Of a DNA stretch of 64,000 nucleotides, positions 1-7,287 are shown piece by piece. The stretch covers positions 1 to 64,000 of the forward strand of contig CAVXRG010000004.1 of the NCBI GenBank assembly GCA_963764195.1. The letters are read 5' to 3'. This DNA is from JBDSSS01 sp963764195 (GTDB lineage: Bacteria > Actinomycetota > Actinomycetes > Actinomycetales > Dermatophilaceae). The translations under genes were made by a program, and so were the position numbers. The stretch's first letter is position 1; each line of letters begins with the position of its first letter. Below the pieces are notes generated by a model, which was given only the letters and a program-made list of their open reading frames with translations, made no database searches and had not been told where the DNA came from.

Positions 1-28
1 GCACGTTCGGAGGCCCACCAAAAGCAAA

Positions 29-62
29 GCCGCGGGTCGGGACCATGGTCCTGACCCGCGGC
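29..62 (-). terminator. Terminator of tRNA-Gly
   Basis: The arms 29-38 (GCCGCGGGTC) and 53-62 (GACCCGCGGC) are perfectly complementary around a partly paired loop. On the minus strand the hairpin is followed by a T-rich run (CTTTGCTTTT). It lies just downstream of the minus-strand tRNA-Gly, so it reads as its intrinsic terminator. Confidence 0.8.
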
Positions 63-72
63 TTCGTGTCGG

Positions 73-143
73 AGCGAGCGACGGGAATCGAACCCGCGTA
101 TCCAGCTTGGGAAGCTGGCGCTCTACCATTGAGCTACGCTCGC
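73..143 (-). tRNA. tRNA-Gly, anticodon CCC
   Basis: Read on the minus strand, the acceptor arms GCGAGCG (143-137) and CGCTCGC (80-74) pair. The anticodon stem CCAGC/GCTGG encloses the loop TTCCCAA, giving anticodon CCC. The T-arm contains GGTTCGATTCC. No CCA is encoded. The gene is 71 nt with the discriminator at 73, normal for glycine tRNA. Confidence 0.95.
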
Positions 144-208
144 GCGGCCGTCCGGACGGAGGCCCGGAATGGCTCAGCCGCGAGTGTAGCCGACGTCAGC
201 GCCGTGTC

Positions 209-457
209 ATGAGCCGACTACCGAGGGGGCCGAACCGCGACGAGGACGTCGACCTCGCCACGATCCATCGGGTCCTGCTCGAGCTCGACCCGCTCGAGTT
301 CGCCACCTACCCGGACGACGACTGGCCCTACGCGTCCGGGGTCGCGGTCATCACCCGGCTCGACCCCGGGGAGGTCGACAACGTCACCCTGTCATCCCGC
401 CGTCGGTCGACTCGCCATCGGTCGCTTCTCCGTAGCTGGCCTCTCCGTAGGTCATGA
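209..457 (+). CDS. Small hypothetical protein, 82 aa
   Basis: I do not recognise this gene. The first 60 or so codons (MSRLPRGPNRDEDVDL onward) nearly all end in G or C and read as an ordinary soluble acidic protein, so I think it is coding. From about residue 60 the reading turns Arg/Ser-rich because the frame runs antisense through the 3' tail of the AAA+ gene; the two frames overlap tail to tail over 384-457. The C-terminus may therefore be an accident, or the gene a truncated remnant. It follows the tRNA without a clear ribosome-binding site. Start chosen at the only ATG that opens the well-biased stretch. Confidence 0.4.
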   Translation: MSRLPRGPNRDEDVDLATIHRVLLELDPLEFATYPDDDWPYASGVAVITRLDPGEVDNVTLSSRRRSTRHRSLLRSWPLRRS

Positions 458-1976
458 CCGAGCGGCCGGGCCGCCCCATCCGGCCGGGCATCCACCCCGG
501 GCCGTCCGGCACACCCATGACGTCGCCACCGCGACCCTCGGGTCCGCCCCCCGGTCCGGCACCGACACCGAGCAGGCTGCGGGTGAGCCGGTGCGCGTCA
601 GAGAGCAGCTCGTCGAGGGCTGCGCCGAGGTGGTCGTCGGCCGGCGGTGCGCCGTCCAGGGCCGCCGCGAGCACGGCCCGCCGCACCAGCTCCTTCGTGA
701 AGGAGGCGGTCGTGCCGCCGGAGCGCGCGGCAGCGGCCGAGAGGGCCTCGGCGCCGAAGAGGTGCCCGCCGTACAGACGGAGCAGGTCGAGCCGCCCGTC
801 CTCGTCGGGAAGCGGGATCTCCGCGGCGAGATCGACCCGACCGGGACGCTGGGACAGCGCGACCTCGAGGTCCTCGACCCGGTTTGTCGTCAGGACGAAG
901 GCGACGTCGGCGTCCGAGTCGAGGCCGTCGAGGGCGTCGAGCACCTCGAAGAGCAGCGGGGCGGCACCCATCCCGAACGACCGGTCCTCGGCAACGAGGT
1001 CGCAGTCCTCGAGCACGACGATGGCCGGCTGGTGGGCGCGCGCGACCTTCGCCGCGTCGTGGATGAAGCGCAGTGACCCGCCGCTCAGCAGGACCGCGGT
1101 CGTGCCGGGTGTCGCCGACAGGAGGTAGCGCACCGTGTGGGTCTTGCCGGTGCCGGGCGGCCCGTAGAGCAGGACCCCGCGCTTGAGGTGCTGACCGTGG
1201 GCGACGAGGCGCTCGCGGTGCACCCCCATGCCGATGACGTGGTGGGCGACCCGGTCGAGCAGGCCCGGGGGGAGCACGACCGAGGCCGCGTCGACCGTCG
1301 GGCGGGCGACGAAGCTCACGCCCGCGAGCGCTGGCCCGTACGGGTCCGAGCCGAAGGTGACGACCTGCCCCCGGATGACGCTCCGCTCGTCCATCAGCGC
1401 CTGGACGCGCGCCATCAGCGCGTCCGACAGCTCGCGGTCCTCCGAGAGGACCTCGAGGCTGCCGGTCTCCCGGCCGAACTGTGGGTTCGCCCCCTGCTGG
1501 CGCACCGCGACGGGCCGGCCGTCGAAGTGGAAGAGGCGGATGCCGGATGTCACGACCTGGCGCTGATCGTCCGGTCCCGGGCCGGTCGGCATCCGGTCGT
1601 AGTCGACCTGGCCCACCGACGCGCTCGGCCCGTGAACCGACTGGAGGAGGTCACCGAAGGACATGTGGTGCCGGGCGTCGCCGGCGACGCCGATCATCGA
1701 GGCGTCGGGGTCGGCGTCCGCGACCTCGGACAGGGCGATGTCGGCGTCGACGAGACGGTGCGGCGGGACCGGTGCGGACACGACGGCGAGCAGGTGCGGC
1801 TCGCGGCCGAGGTGCTCGCGCAGGGCGGCGGACAGCGGCGACCCGCCCGAGGGAGCCGGCATCTCGTCGAGCAGCCGCCTCAGCACCGCATGGAGGTCCG
1901 ACATCAACCCGTCGTCGGCTCGGCGGGCGCCGCGCTCCTCGGCCTGGTCCTGCGGCGGTGATGTCGATGCGTCCAT
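384..1976 (-). CDS. AAA+ ATPase, 530 aa
   Basis: A cytosolic ATPase of the AAA+ superfamily; its substrate cannot be told. The Walker A motif GPPGTGKT is at residues 272-279, Walker B VVLEDCD at 320-326, and an arginine-finger-like QRPGR at 376-380, the layout of classical one-domain AAA modules (proteasomal ATPase, CDC48 or FtsH type). The first 240 residues carry no domain I recognise and may bind the client. After residue 470 the chain is Gly/Pro-rich and ends in short repeats (TYGEASYGEATDGESTDGG). It is divergent from dcd, 78 bp away. Remodelling or unfolding activity is inferred only from the family. Confidence 0.85.
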   Translation of the reverse strand: MDASTSPPQDQAEERGARRADDGLMSDLHAVLRRLLDEMPAPSGGSPLSAALREHLGREPHLLAVVSAPVPPHRLVDADIALSEVADADPDASMIGVAGDARHHMSFGDLLQSVHGPSASVGQVDYDRMPTGPGPDDQRQVVTSGIRLFHFDGRPVAVRQQGANPQFGRETGSLEVLSEDRELSDALMARVQALMDERSVIRGQVVTFGSDPYGPALAGVSFVARPTVDAASVVLPPGLLDRVAHHVIGMGVHRERLVAHGQHLKRGVLLYGPPGTGKTHTVRYLLSATPGTTAVLLSGGSLRFIHDAAKVARAHQPAIVVLEDCDLVAEDRSFGMGAAPLLFEVLDALDGLDSDADVAFVLTTNRVEDLEVALSQRPGRVDLAAEIPLPDEDGRLDLLRLYGGHLFGAEALSAAAARSGGTTASFTKELVRRAVLAAALDGAPPADDHLGAALDELLSDAHRLTRSLLGVGAGPGGGPEGRGGDVMGVPDGPGWMPGRMGRPGRSVMTYGEASYGEATDGESTDGGMTG

Positions 1977-2040
1977 GGCCCGACGATAGGACCGTGCCGC
2001 CGTCCGGAGGGCCGGAGCGAGGGGGGAACCCGGTGGGCGT

Positions 2041-2046
2041 TATAAC
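2041..2046 (+). promoter_or_regulatory. Candidate -10 box for a leaderless dcd transcript
   Basis: TATAAC lies 8 bp before the dcd GTG start at 2055 and no Shine-Dalgarno sequence is present. This spacing is what a leaderless mRNA would give, with transcription starting at or near the start codon, a common arrangement in actinobacteria. No convincing -35 box is seen. Confidence 0.5.
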
Positions 2047-2054
2047 CTCGGCGT

Positions 2055-2633
2055 GTGCTGCTCAGTGACAGGGACATCAGGGCCGAGATCGAGTCCGGAC
2101 GGGTGGCGCTCGACCCGTGGGACCCGCAGATGGTCCAGCCGTCGAGCGTCGACATGCGCCTCGACAAGTTCTTCAGGCTCTTCGACAACCACAAGTACCC
2201 CTACATCGACCCCGCGGCCGAGCAGCCCGACCTCACGAGGCTCGTCGAGGTCGGCCCCGACGAGGACGGTTTCGTCCTGCACCCCGGGGAGTTCGTGCTC
2301 GGGTCGACGCTCGAGGCCGTCACCCTCCCGGACGACCTCGCGGCGCGGGTCGAGGGCAAGAGCTCGCTGGGTCGCCTCGGGCTGCTCACCCACGCGACCG
2401 CCGGATTCGTCGACCCCGGCTTCAGCGGCCACGTGACGCTCGAGCTGTCCAATGTCGCGACCCTGCCGATCATGCTCTACCCGGGCATGAAGATCGGTCA
2501 GCTCTGTTTCTTCCGCCTCAGCTCGCCAGCCGAGAACCCTTACGGCTCAGCGGCATACGGCTCCCACTACCAGGGCCAGCGGGGTCCGACGGCGAGCCGG
2601 TCCTTCAAGAACTTCCACCGCAGCGACGTGTGA
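2055..2633 (+). CDS. dcd: dCTP deaminase, 192 aa
   Basis: Makes dUTP (or directly dUMP, in bifunctional actinobacterial enzymes such as that of M. tuberculosis) from dCTP for thymidylate synthesis. The N-terminus MLLSDRDI, the motif GKSSLGRLG near 112-120, and the TAGFVDPGFSGHVTLEL region with its catalytic Glu are all typical, as is the length. The GTG at 2055 is chosen because it gives the family's MLLSDRDI start. The stop overlaps or lies just before the hydrolase gene, so the two are probably co-transcribed. Whether it is mono- or bifunctional cannot be settled by eye. Confidence 0.95.
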   Translation: MLLSDRDIRAEIESGRVALDPWDPQMVQPSSVDMRLDKFFRLFDNHKYPYIDPAAEQPDLTRLVEVGPDEDGFVLHPGEFVLGSTLEAVTLPDDLAARVEGKSSLGRLGLLTHATAGFVDPGFSGHVTLELSNVATLPIMLYPGMKIGQLCFFRLSSPAENPYGSAAYGSHYQGQRGPTASRSFKNFHRSDV

Positions 2634-2638
2634 GTCGT

Positions 2639-3349
2639 ATGCCGCTCGCCACCTTCGTCTGGGACGCCGCCCCCGACGACGCGGCCCTCGTCGTGCTCGT
2701 CCTCCACGGCGGGGCGGTCGACGGGCGGGAGGCCAACCGCCCGTGGTCGCACAACACGGCGCGACTGCTCCCCTTCGCCTGGGCGCTCAAGAGGGTGCCC
2801 GGCCCGGTCGCCGTGGCCCGTCTGCGCTTCCGCTTCCGGGGATGGAACGGCGAGGAGGCCTCGCCGCTGCCGGACACGCGTTGGGCGCTCGCGCAGATCC
2901 GGTCGCGCTACCCCGGGCGTCCGATCGCCCTCGTGGGCCACTCGATGGGCGGACGAGTCGCGATGCACGTCGGCGACGACCCGGACGTGCGCCTCGTAGT
3001 GGGGCTCTCCCCCTGGATCGAGCGGGGCGACCCGCGGCCCGGTGCCGGGCGGCGGACCGTCCTCGTCCACGGTGACCGGGACCTCATCTGCCCGCTGTGG
3101 GCGACGCGTCACACCGTCGAGCAGATGCGCGCGGACGGGCTCGATGCCACCCTCGTCCGGGTGGCCCGCTCCGACCACGCCATGCTGCTGCGGCCGAGGC
3201 TATGGACCGACCTCGTCACGGCCGTCGTCGGCGACACCTTCGTCGCCGAGCTGGGCACGTCCGCGCGTCCCCGCTCCACGGGGGCGAGCGGCATACCCGT
3301 CGTCCTCGACGCCGTCGACGACGGGGCCCGCGGGGTCATCGACATCTGA
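2639..3349 (+). CDS. Alpha/beta hydrolase, 236 aa
   Basis: A small alpha/beta-hydrolase-fold protein. It shows an oxyanion-type HGGAVDG early, the nucleophile elbow LVGHSMGG (Ser around residue 103), HGDRDLICP as the likely acid loop, and SDHAML holding the likely catalytic His. No signal peptide is seen, so it is probably cytosolic. The substrate is unknown; esterase or dienelactone-hydrolase-like activity is inference. An in-frame GTG at 2630 would overlap the dcd stop (GTGTGA) and is an alternative start. The ATG start sits on a copy of the over-represented octamer GTATGCCG. Confidence 0.8.
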   Translation: MPLATFVWDAAPDDAALVVLVLHGGAVDGREANRPWSHNTARLLPFAWALKRVPGPVAVARLRFRFRGWNGEEASPLPDTRWALAQIRSRYPGRPIALVGHSMGGRVAMHVGDDPDVRLVVGLSPWIERGDPRPGAGRRTVLVHGDRDLICPLWATRHTVEQMRADGLDATLVRVARSDHAMLLRPRLWTDLVTAVVGDTFVAELGTSARPRSTGASGIPVVLDAVDDGARGVIDI

Positions 3350-3401
3350 TCGTGCTCTCGGGCGCGGGCAAGCATCGCCGTCGCTGGGTACGTTGGAGGG
3401 C

Positions 3402-4535
3402 ATGATCCGCTTCGAAGGCGTGACCAAGACCTACTCCGGCGGCTCCACGGCCGTCGACAACCTCACTCTCGAGGCCCCCACAGGCCAGATCACCGTCCTC
3501 GTAGGGCCCTCGGGCTGCGGCAAGACGACCACCTTGCGGATGGTCAACCGGATGATCACTCCGACGAGCGGGACGATCTCCGTCGACGGCAAGGACACGG
3601 CCTCGCTCGACGTCGCCGAGCTGCGCCGCAGCATCGGCTACGTCATCCAGCACGCGGGCCTTTTCCCGCACCGCACCGTCCTCGACAACGTCACGACGGT
3701 GCCCCGCCTGCTCGGTACGGACAAGGCGACGGCCCGTAGCCGCGCCCTGGAGCTCATCGAGCGCGTCGGTCTCGACCCCTCCCTCGCCAGGCGTTACCCG
3801 AGCCAGCTGTCCGGCGGCCAGCAGCAGCGCGTCGGTGTCGCACGCGCGCTCGCGGCCGACCCGCCCGTCATGCTCATGGACGAGCCCTTCTCGGCCGTCG
3901 ACCCGGTCGTGCGTGAGCAGCTGCAGAACGAGTTCCTCCGGTTGCAGGGCGAGCTCGGCAAGACGATCCTCTTCGTCACCCACGACATCGACGAGGCGGT
4001 CAAGCTCGGCGACCAGGTCGCCGTCCTCCGGGTCGGTGGCACGCTCGCCCAGCTCGACAGTCCGGCGCGCCTGCTCTCCGACCCCGTCGACGACTTCGTT
4101 GCGGGCTTCGTCGGTCGTGACCGCGGCTACCGCGCGCTCGCCTTCTCGGACTCGCCGGATCTCCAGCTCTCCCCGGAGGCCACGGTGTCCCTGGGCGCCT
4201 CGGTCGAGGAGATCCGCGCCGTCGGCCAGGACTGGGTGCTCGCCGTCGGCGACGACCACGAGCCGCTCGGCTGGGTCCGGGCGGCGGCCGTCGACGGCGA
4301 GCTGCGGCGCGACCTGCTCCACCGTGGCGGGACCGTCGCCTCGACCGACGGCTCGCTCCGGGCCCTGCTCGACGCCGCCCTCAGCAGCCCCAGTGGTCGC
4401 GGCGTGGTCGCGGGCGAGGACGGCGCGTTCCTCGGGACGATCACCGCGGCCCAGGTCGTCCCCGTCATCGAGGCCCGGTCACGGCCGGTGGTGCCGGTCG
4501 ATCGCGCCGAGGACGAGCAGGCAGCGGCCTCGTGA
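3402..4535 (+). CDS. opuCA: Osmoprotectant ABC transporter ATPase, 377 aa
   Basis: The energy subunit of a glycine betaine/choline/carnitine importer (OpuC/ProV family). Walker A GPSGCGKT is at 35-42, the signature LSGGQQQR from 136, Walker B VMLMDEP at 156-162, and the H-loop sits in FVTHDIDEAV. The last 120 residues form a CBS-like regulatory region, which in this family senses ionic strength. The ATG at 3402 follows GGAGGGC. It is the first gene of a tight operon (ATPase, permease, permease, binding protein) and its stop overlaps the next start. The family assignment is firm; the substrate is not known from sequence. Confidence 0.93.
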   Translation: MIRFEGVTKTYSGGSTAVDNLTLEAPTGQITVLVGPSGCGKTTTLRMVNRMITPTSGTISVDGKDTASLDVAELRRSIGYVIQHAGLFPHRTVLDNVTTVPRLLGTDKATARSRALELIERVGLDPSLARRYPSQLSGGQQQRVGVARALAADPPVMLMDEPFSAVDPVVREQLQNEFLRLQGELGKTILFVTHDIDEAVKLGDQVAVLRVGGTLAQLDSPARLLSDPVDDFVAGFVGRDRGYRALAFSDSPDLQLSPEATVSLGASVEEIRAVGQDWVLAVGDDHEPLGWVRAAAVDGELRRDLLHRGGTVASTDGSLRALLDAALSSPSGRGVVAGEDGAFLGTITAAQVVPVIEARSRPVVPVDRAEDEQAAAS

Positions 4536-5170
4536 CCTGGGCGATCGACCACCTCTCCGAGATCTTCATGCGAGCGGGGCAGCACGCGTGGCTCGCCGGC
4601 GTGCCCCTGCTCCTCGGCCTTGTCATCGCGCTCCCGCTCGGGTGGTGGGCCTCGCGGACCCCGAAGGTCCGCGGGCCCCTGCTCACGGCGACCGGGCTGC
4701 TCTACACGATCCCCTCCCTGGCGCTGTTCATCCTGCTGCCACCGCTCCTCGGCACGCAGATCCTCGACCCCGTCAACGTCATCGTCGCGATGACCGTCTA
4801 CACCGTCGCCCTGCTGACGCGCACCGTCGCCGACGGCCTCTCGGCGGTTGACGGCTCGACCCGCCAGGCCGCAATCGCGATGGGCTATGGCACTGTGGCG
4901 CGCTTCCGGGCCGTCGACCTGCCCCTCGCGATCCCGGTCATCGCGGCCGGTCTGCGCGTGGCGGCCGTGAGCAACGTCAGCATCGTCAGCGTCGCCTCAC
5001 TCATCGGCATCTCGCAGCTCGGCTACTTCCTCACCGACGGCTACGCCCGGTCCTACCCCACAGAGGTGTGGGTCGGCATCATCGCGTGCGTCCTGCTCGC
5101 CCTCGTCTTCGACCTCGTCATCCTCGCCCTCTCCCGGGTGCTCACGCCGTGGACGCGGGTGAACGCATGA
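4532..5170 (+). CDS. opuCB: Osmoprotectant ABC permease, 212 aa
   Basis: An integral-membrane subunit with about five to six hydrophobic segments. The cytoplasmic EAA-type loop reads STRQAAIAMGYGTVARFRAV (about residues 108-127), where the ATPase docks. Its length fits the short OpuCB/OpuCD permeases. The GTG at 4532 overlaps the stop of the ATPase gene by 4 bp (GTGA), and its own stop overlaps the next ATG, so the operon is translationally coupled. Confidence 0.9.
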   Translation: MTWAIDHLSEIFMRAGQHAWLAGVPLLLGLVIALPLGWWASRTPKVRGPLLTATGLLYTIPSLALFILLPPLLGTQILDPVNVIVAMTVYTVALLTRTVADGLSAVDGSTRQAAIAMGYGTVARFRAVDLPLAIPVIAAGLRVAAVSNVSIVSVASLIGISQLGYFLTDGYARSYPTEVWVGIIACVLLALVFDLVILALSRVLTPWTRVNA

Positions 5171-5973
5171 TCGCCGACATCGTCGCGTGGTTCGCCGACC
5201 CGGCCAACTGGCAGGGCCCCGACGGCGTGCCCTCCCGAGTCTGGGAGCACCTCACCTACACGGCGATCACCCTCGCCTTCGCCCTGCTCATCGCCGTCCC
5301 GCTGGGGGCGTGGGTGGGCCACACCGGTCGAGCCCGCTGGATCGTCACCGGTGCCAACGCCGCTCGCGCGGTGCCGAGCCTGGGGCTCCTCTTCGCGGTC
5401 TCGATGTTCGTCGGCCCGCTCATCCAGAGCTCCCTCGCCTTCGTCATCCCCAGCATCGTCGTGCTCGTGCTGCTCGCCGTCCCGCCGCTGCTGTCCGGCA
5501 CCTACTCCGGCATCGAGAGCGTCGACCCGGCCGCCCGCGACGCGGCCAAGGGGATGGGGATGACGGGGTGGCAGGTGCTGACGAAGGTCGAGCTGCCGTG
5601 CGCCTTGCCGCTCTTCCTCTCCGGCCTGCGCAGTGCCGCCCTCCAGGTCATCGCCACCGCCACGATCGCCGCCTCGGTGAGCCTCGGCGGTCTCGGCCGC
5701 TACCTCATCGACGGACTGGCTTCGCGCGACTACACCCAGATGGCCGCCGGCTCGGTGCTCGTCGCCGTGCTGGCCCTGATCGCCGACGGGGTGCTTGGGC
5801 TGCTCGAAAGAAATGCCGTCTCGCCGGGAATCTCCGGACGGGCGGCCCGTGTTGCCACCAAGCGAGCGGCACGACGTGACCGCTCGATCTCACGTTCTGC
5901 TGCAACGTTCAGTGCTGGACCCGCCGGGGCGACCGCCCCTGCTGCGACCCCCTCCGAAAGGGACCGAACATGA
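5167..5973 (+). CDS. opuCD: Osmoprotectant ABC permease, second subunit, 268 aa
   Basis: Partner of the preceding permease. Several membrane segments surround an EAA loop reading DPAARDAAKGMGMTGWQVL. The start overlaps the upstream stop as ATGA. The C-terminal 50 residues beyond the last membrane helix are basic and Ala/Ser-rich and look like a non-conserved tail. Two different permeases with one ATPase and one binding protein is the usual OpuC arrangement, so the transporter is probably a heterodimer in the membrane. Confidence 0.9.
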   Translation: MIADIVAWFADPANWQGPDGVPSRVWEHLTYTAITLAFALLIAVPLGAWVGHTGRARWIVTGANAARAVPSLGLLFAVSMFVGPLIQSSLAFVIPSIVVLVLLAVPPLLSGTYSGIESVDPAARDAAKGMGMTGWQVLTKVELPCALPLFLSGLRSAALQVIATATIAASVSLGGLGRYLIDGLASRDYTQMAAGSVLVAVLALIADGVLGLLERNAVSPGISGRAARVATKRAARRDRSISRSAATFSAGPAGATAPAATPSERDRT

Positions 5974-6899
5974 CACGCACGCGCACCCTCGCTGCCGGGA
6001 TGCTCTTGGCGGCCATCGTGCCCCTCGCCGCCTGCGGCGGCGGCGGCGACCCGCTGGCCCCCTCGAACGACGCGGCCACCGGCGCGAGCACGGGGGCCGC
6101 GTCCTCGGGCTCGGTCCGGGTCGGCTCGGCCGACTTCCCCGAGGCCGCCCTGCTCGGCGAGGTCTACGCCCAGGCCCTCGAGGCCAAGGGGATGACCGTC
6201 AAGCGCCAGTTCAACATCGGCAGCCGCGAGACCTACCTCAAGGCCATCACCGGCAACGAGGTCGACGTCATCCCGGAGTACACCGGGTCGCTGCTCAACT
6301 TCTACGACAAGAACGCCAAGGTCACCAAGCCCGACGAGGTCTACACCGCGCTGCAGTCCGCCGTGCCGAGCGGTCTCACGGTGCTCGACAAGTCGGCCGC
6401 CGAGGACAAGAACTCGATGGCCGTCTCCAAGGACACCGCTGCCGCCTGGAACCTCAAGGCGATCCCCGACCTCGCCGCCCACCAGGACGAGTTGACGATC
6501 GCGGCGCCGCCGGAGTTCAAGACCCGCCAGCAGGGCCTCGTCGGCCTCAAGTCGGTCTACAACATCGTGCCCAAGCAGTTCCGTCCGCTCCAGAGCCAGG
6601 CCGCCGTCGAGGCGCTGAAGAACGGGCAGGTCAAGGCTGCCAACATCTTCAGCACCGACCCGTCGATCGCCGAGAACGGCTTCGTCGTGCTCGACGACCC
6701 GGAGAGCCTCTTCGGCTCGGACAACGTCGTGCCCCTCGTCCGCGCCGACAAGGCCGACATGGTCAAGGGTGCGCTCAACGCCGTCTCCGCCAAGCTCGAC
6801 ACCTCGGCCCTGGCCGACATGGTCAAGCAGGTCGTCGTCGACAAGAAGGACGCCTCCGCTGTCGCGAAGACCTGGCTCGGCACCGCTGGTCTCGAGTGA
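5970..6899 (+). CDS. opuCC: Osmoprotectant-binding lipoprotein, 309 aa
   Basis: The extracytoplasmic binding protein of this transporter. Residues 1-22 form a lipoprotein signal ending in the lipobox PLAAC (Cys 22), followed by a Gly/Ser-rich linker. The mature part starts with VRVGSADFPEAALLGEVYAQ and contains GNEVDVIPEYTGSLL, typical of the OpuAC/QAT substrate-binding fold. The start overlaps the permease stop (ATGA). It is the last gene of the operon and is followed by a large hairpin. Confidence 0.92.
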   Translation: MTRTRTLAAGMLLAAIVPLAACGGGGDPLAPSNDAATGASTGAASSGSVRVGSADFPEAALLGEVYAQALEAKGMTVKRQFNIGSRETYLKAITGNEVDVIPEYTGSLLNFYDKNAKVTKPDEVYTALQSAVPSGLTVLDKSAAEDKNSMAVSKDTAAAWNLKAIPDLAAHQDELTIAAPPEFKTRQQGLVGLKSVYNIVPKQFRPLQSQAAVEALKNGQVKAANIFSTDPSIAENGFVVLDDPESLFGSDNVVPLVRADKADMVKGALNAVSAKLDTSALADMVKQVVVDKKDASAVAKTWLGTAGLE

Positions 6900-6936
6900 C
6901 CCGAGTCGCTCGGTGACCTGACGGTCACCGCCTCGA

Positions 6937-6978
6937 GAGCGCGCCCTGTCCCACGGTCGCGTGGGGCGGGGCGCGCTC
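6937..6978. terminator. Hairpin after the osmoprotectant operon
   Basis: The arms GAGCGCGCC...CCCAC (6937-6954) and GTGGG...GGCGCGCTC (6961-6978) form a long stem with a 6-nt loop and one internal bulge. There is no clear T-run. It lies 38 bp after the last stop and is a likely terminator, possibly bidirectional. Confidence 0.6.
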
Positions 6979-7023
6979 GTTCCGGCGCCGTGACTGGGTT
7001 TGGCCGCCCAGCACCCTCACCCC

Positions 7024-7215
7024 GTCGAGTGGGCACTTTCTTCCCGCCCGGTGGCGCTGGCTCTCAGATCGCGGCGGGTGGGTGAAAGTGCCCACTCGAC
7101 CGAGTCTGCCGTCGAGTGCGCAGTTTCTCCCGGGTCAGCCGTCGAGTGGGCAGTTTCTTCCTGACTCGCGTGGTGTCGTGGCGGGTGGGTTGGTGGGTGA
7201 AAGTGCCCACTCGAC
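7024..7215. repeat. Five copies of a GTCGAGTG-type short repeat
   Basis: Copies lie at 7024-7044 (+), 7081-7100 (-), 7111-7131 (+), 7141-7161 (+) and 7197-7215 (-). The common core is GTCGAGTGGGCA followed by C/G and TTTCTTC. Opposite copies can pair as stem-loops. They fill the junction between the osmoprotectant operon and the convergent HNH gene. Related copies occur at 47368-47482, also between convergent genes. Confidence 0.85.
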
Positions 7216-7287
7216 GAAGAGGGAGGGGCGGGCTGGGGGCGTGCCGGTGGGCCCCGTCGATGCCGGGCGGGGTGTGGGGCGGGGCGC

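Noticed and set aside
7024..7215. CRISPR array
   Set aside because: Copies are in both orientations, spacing is irregular and no cas genes are present; the pattern is that of scattered inverted repeats.
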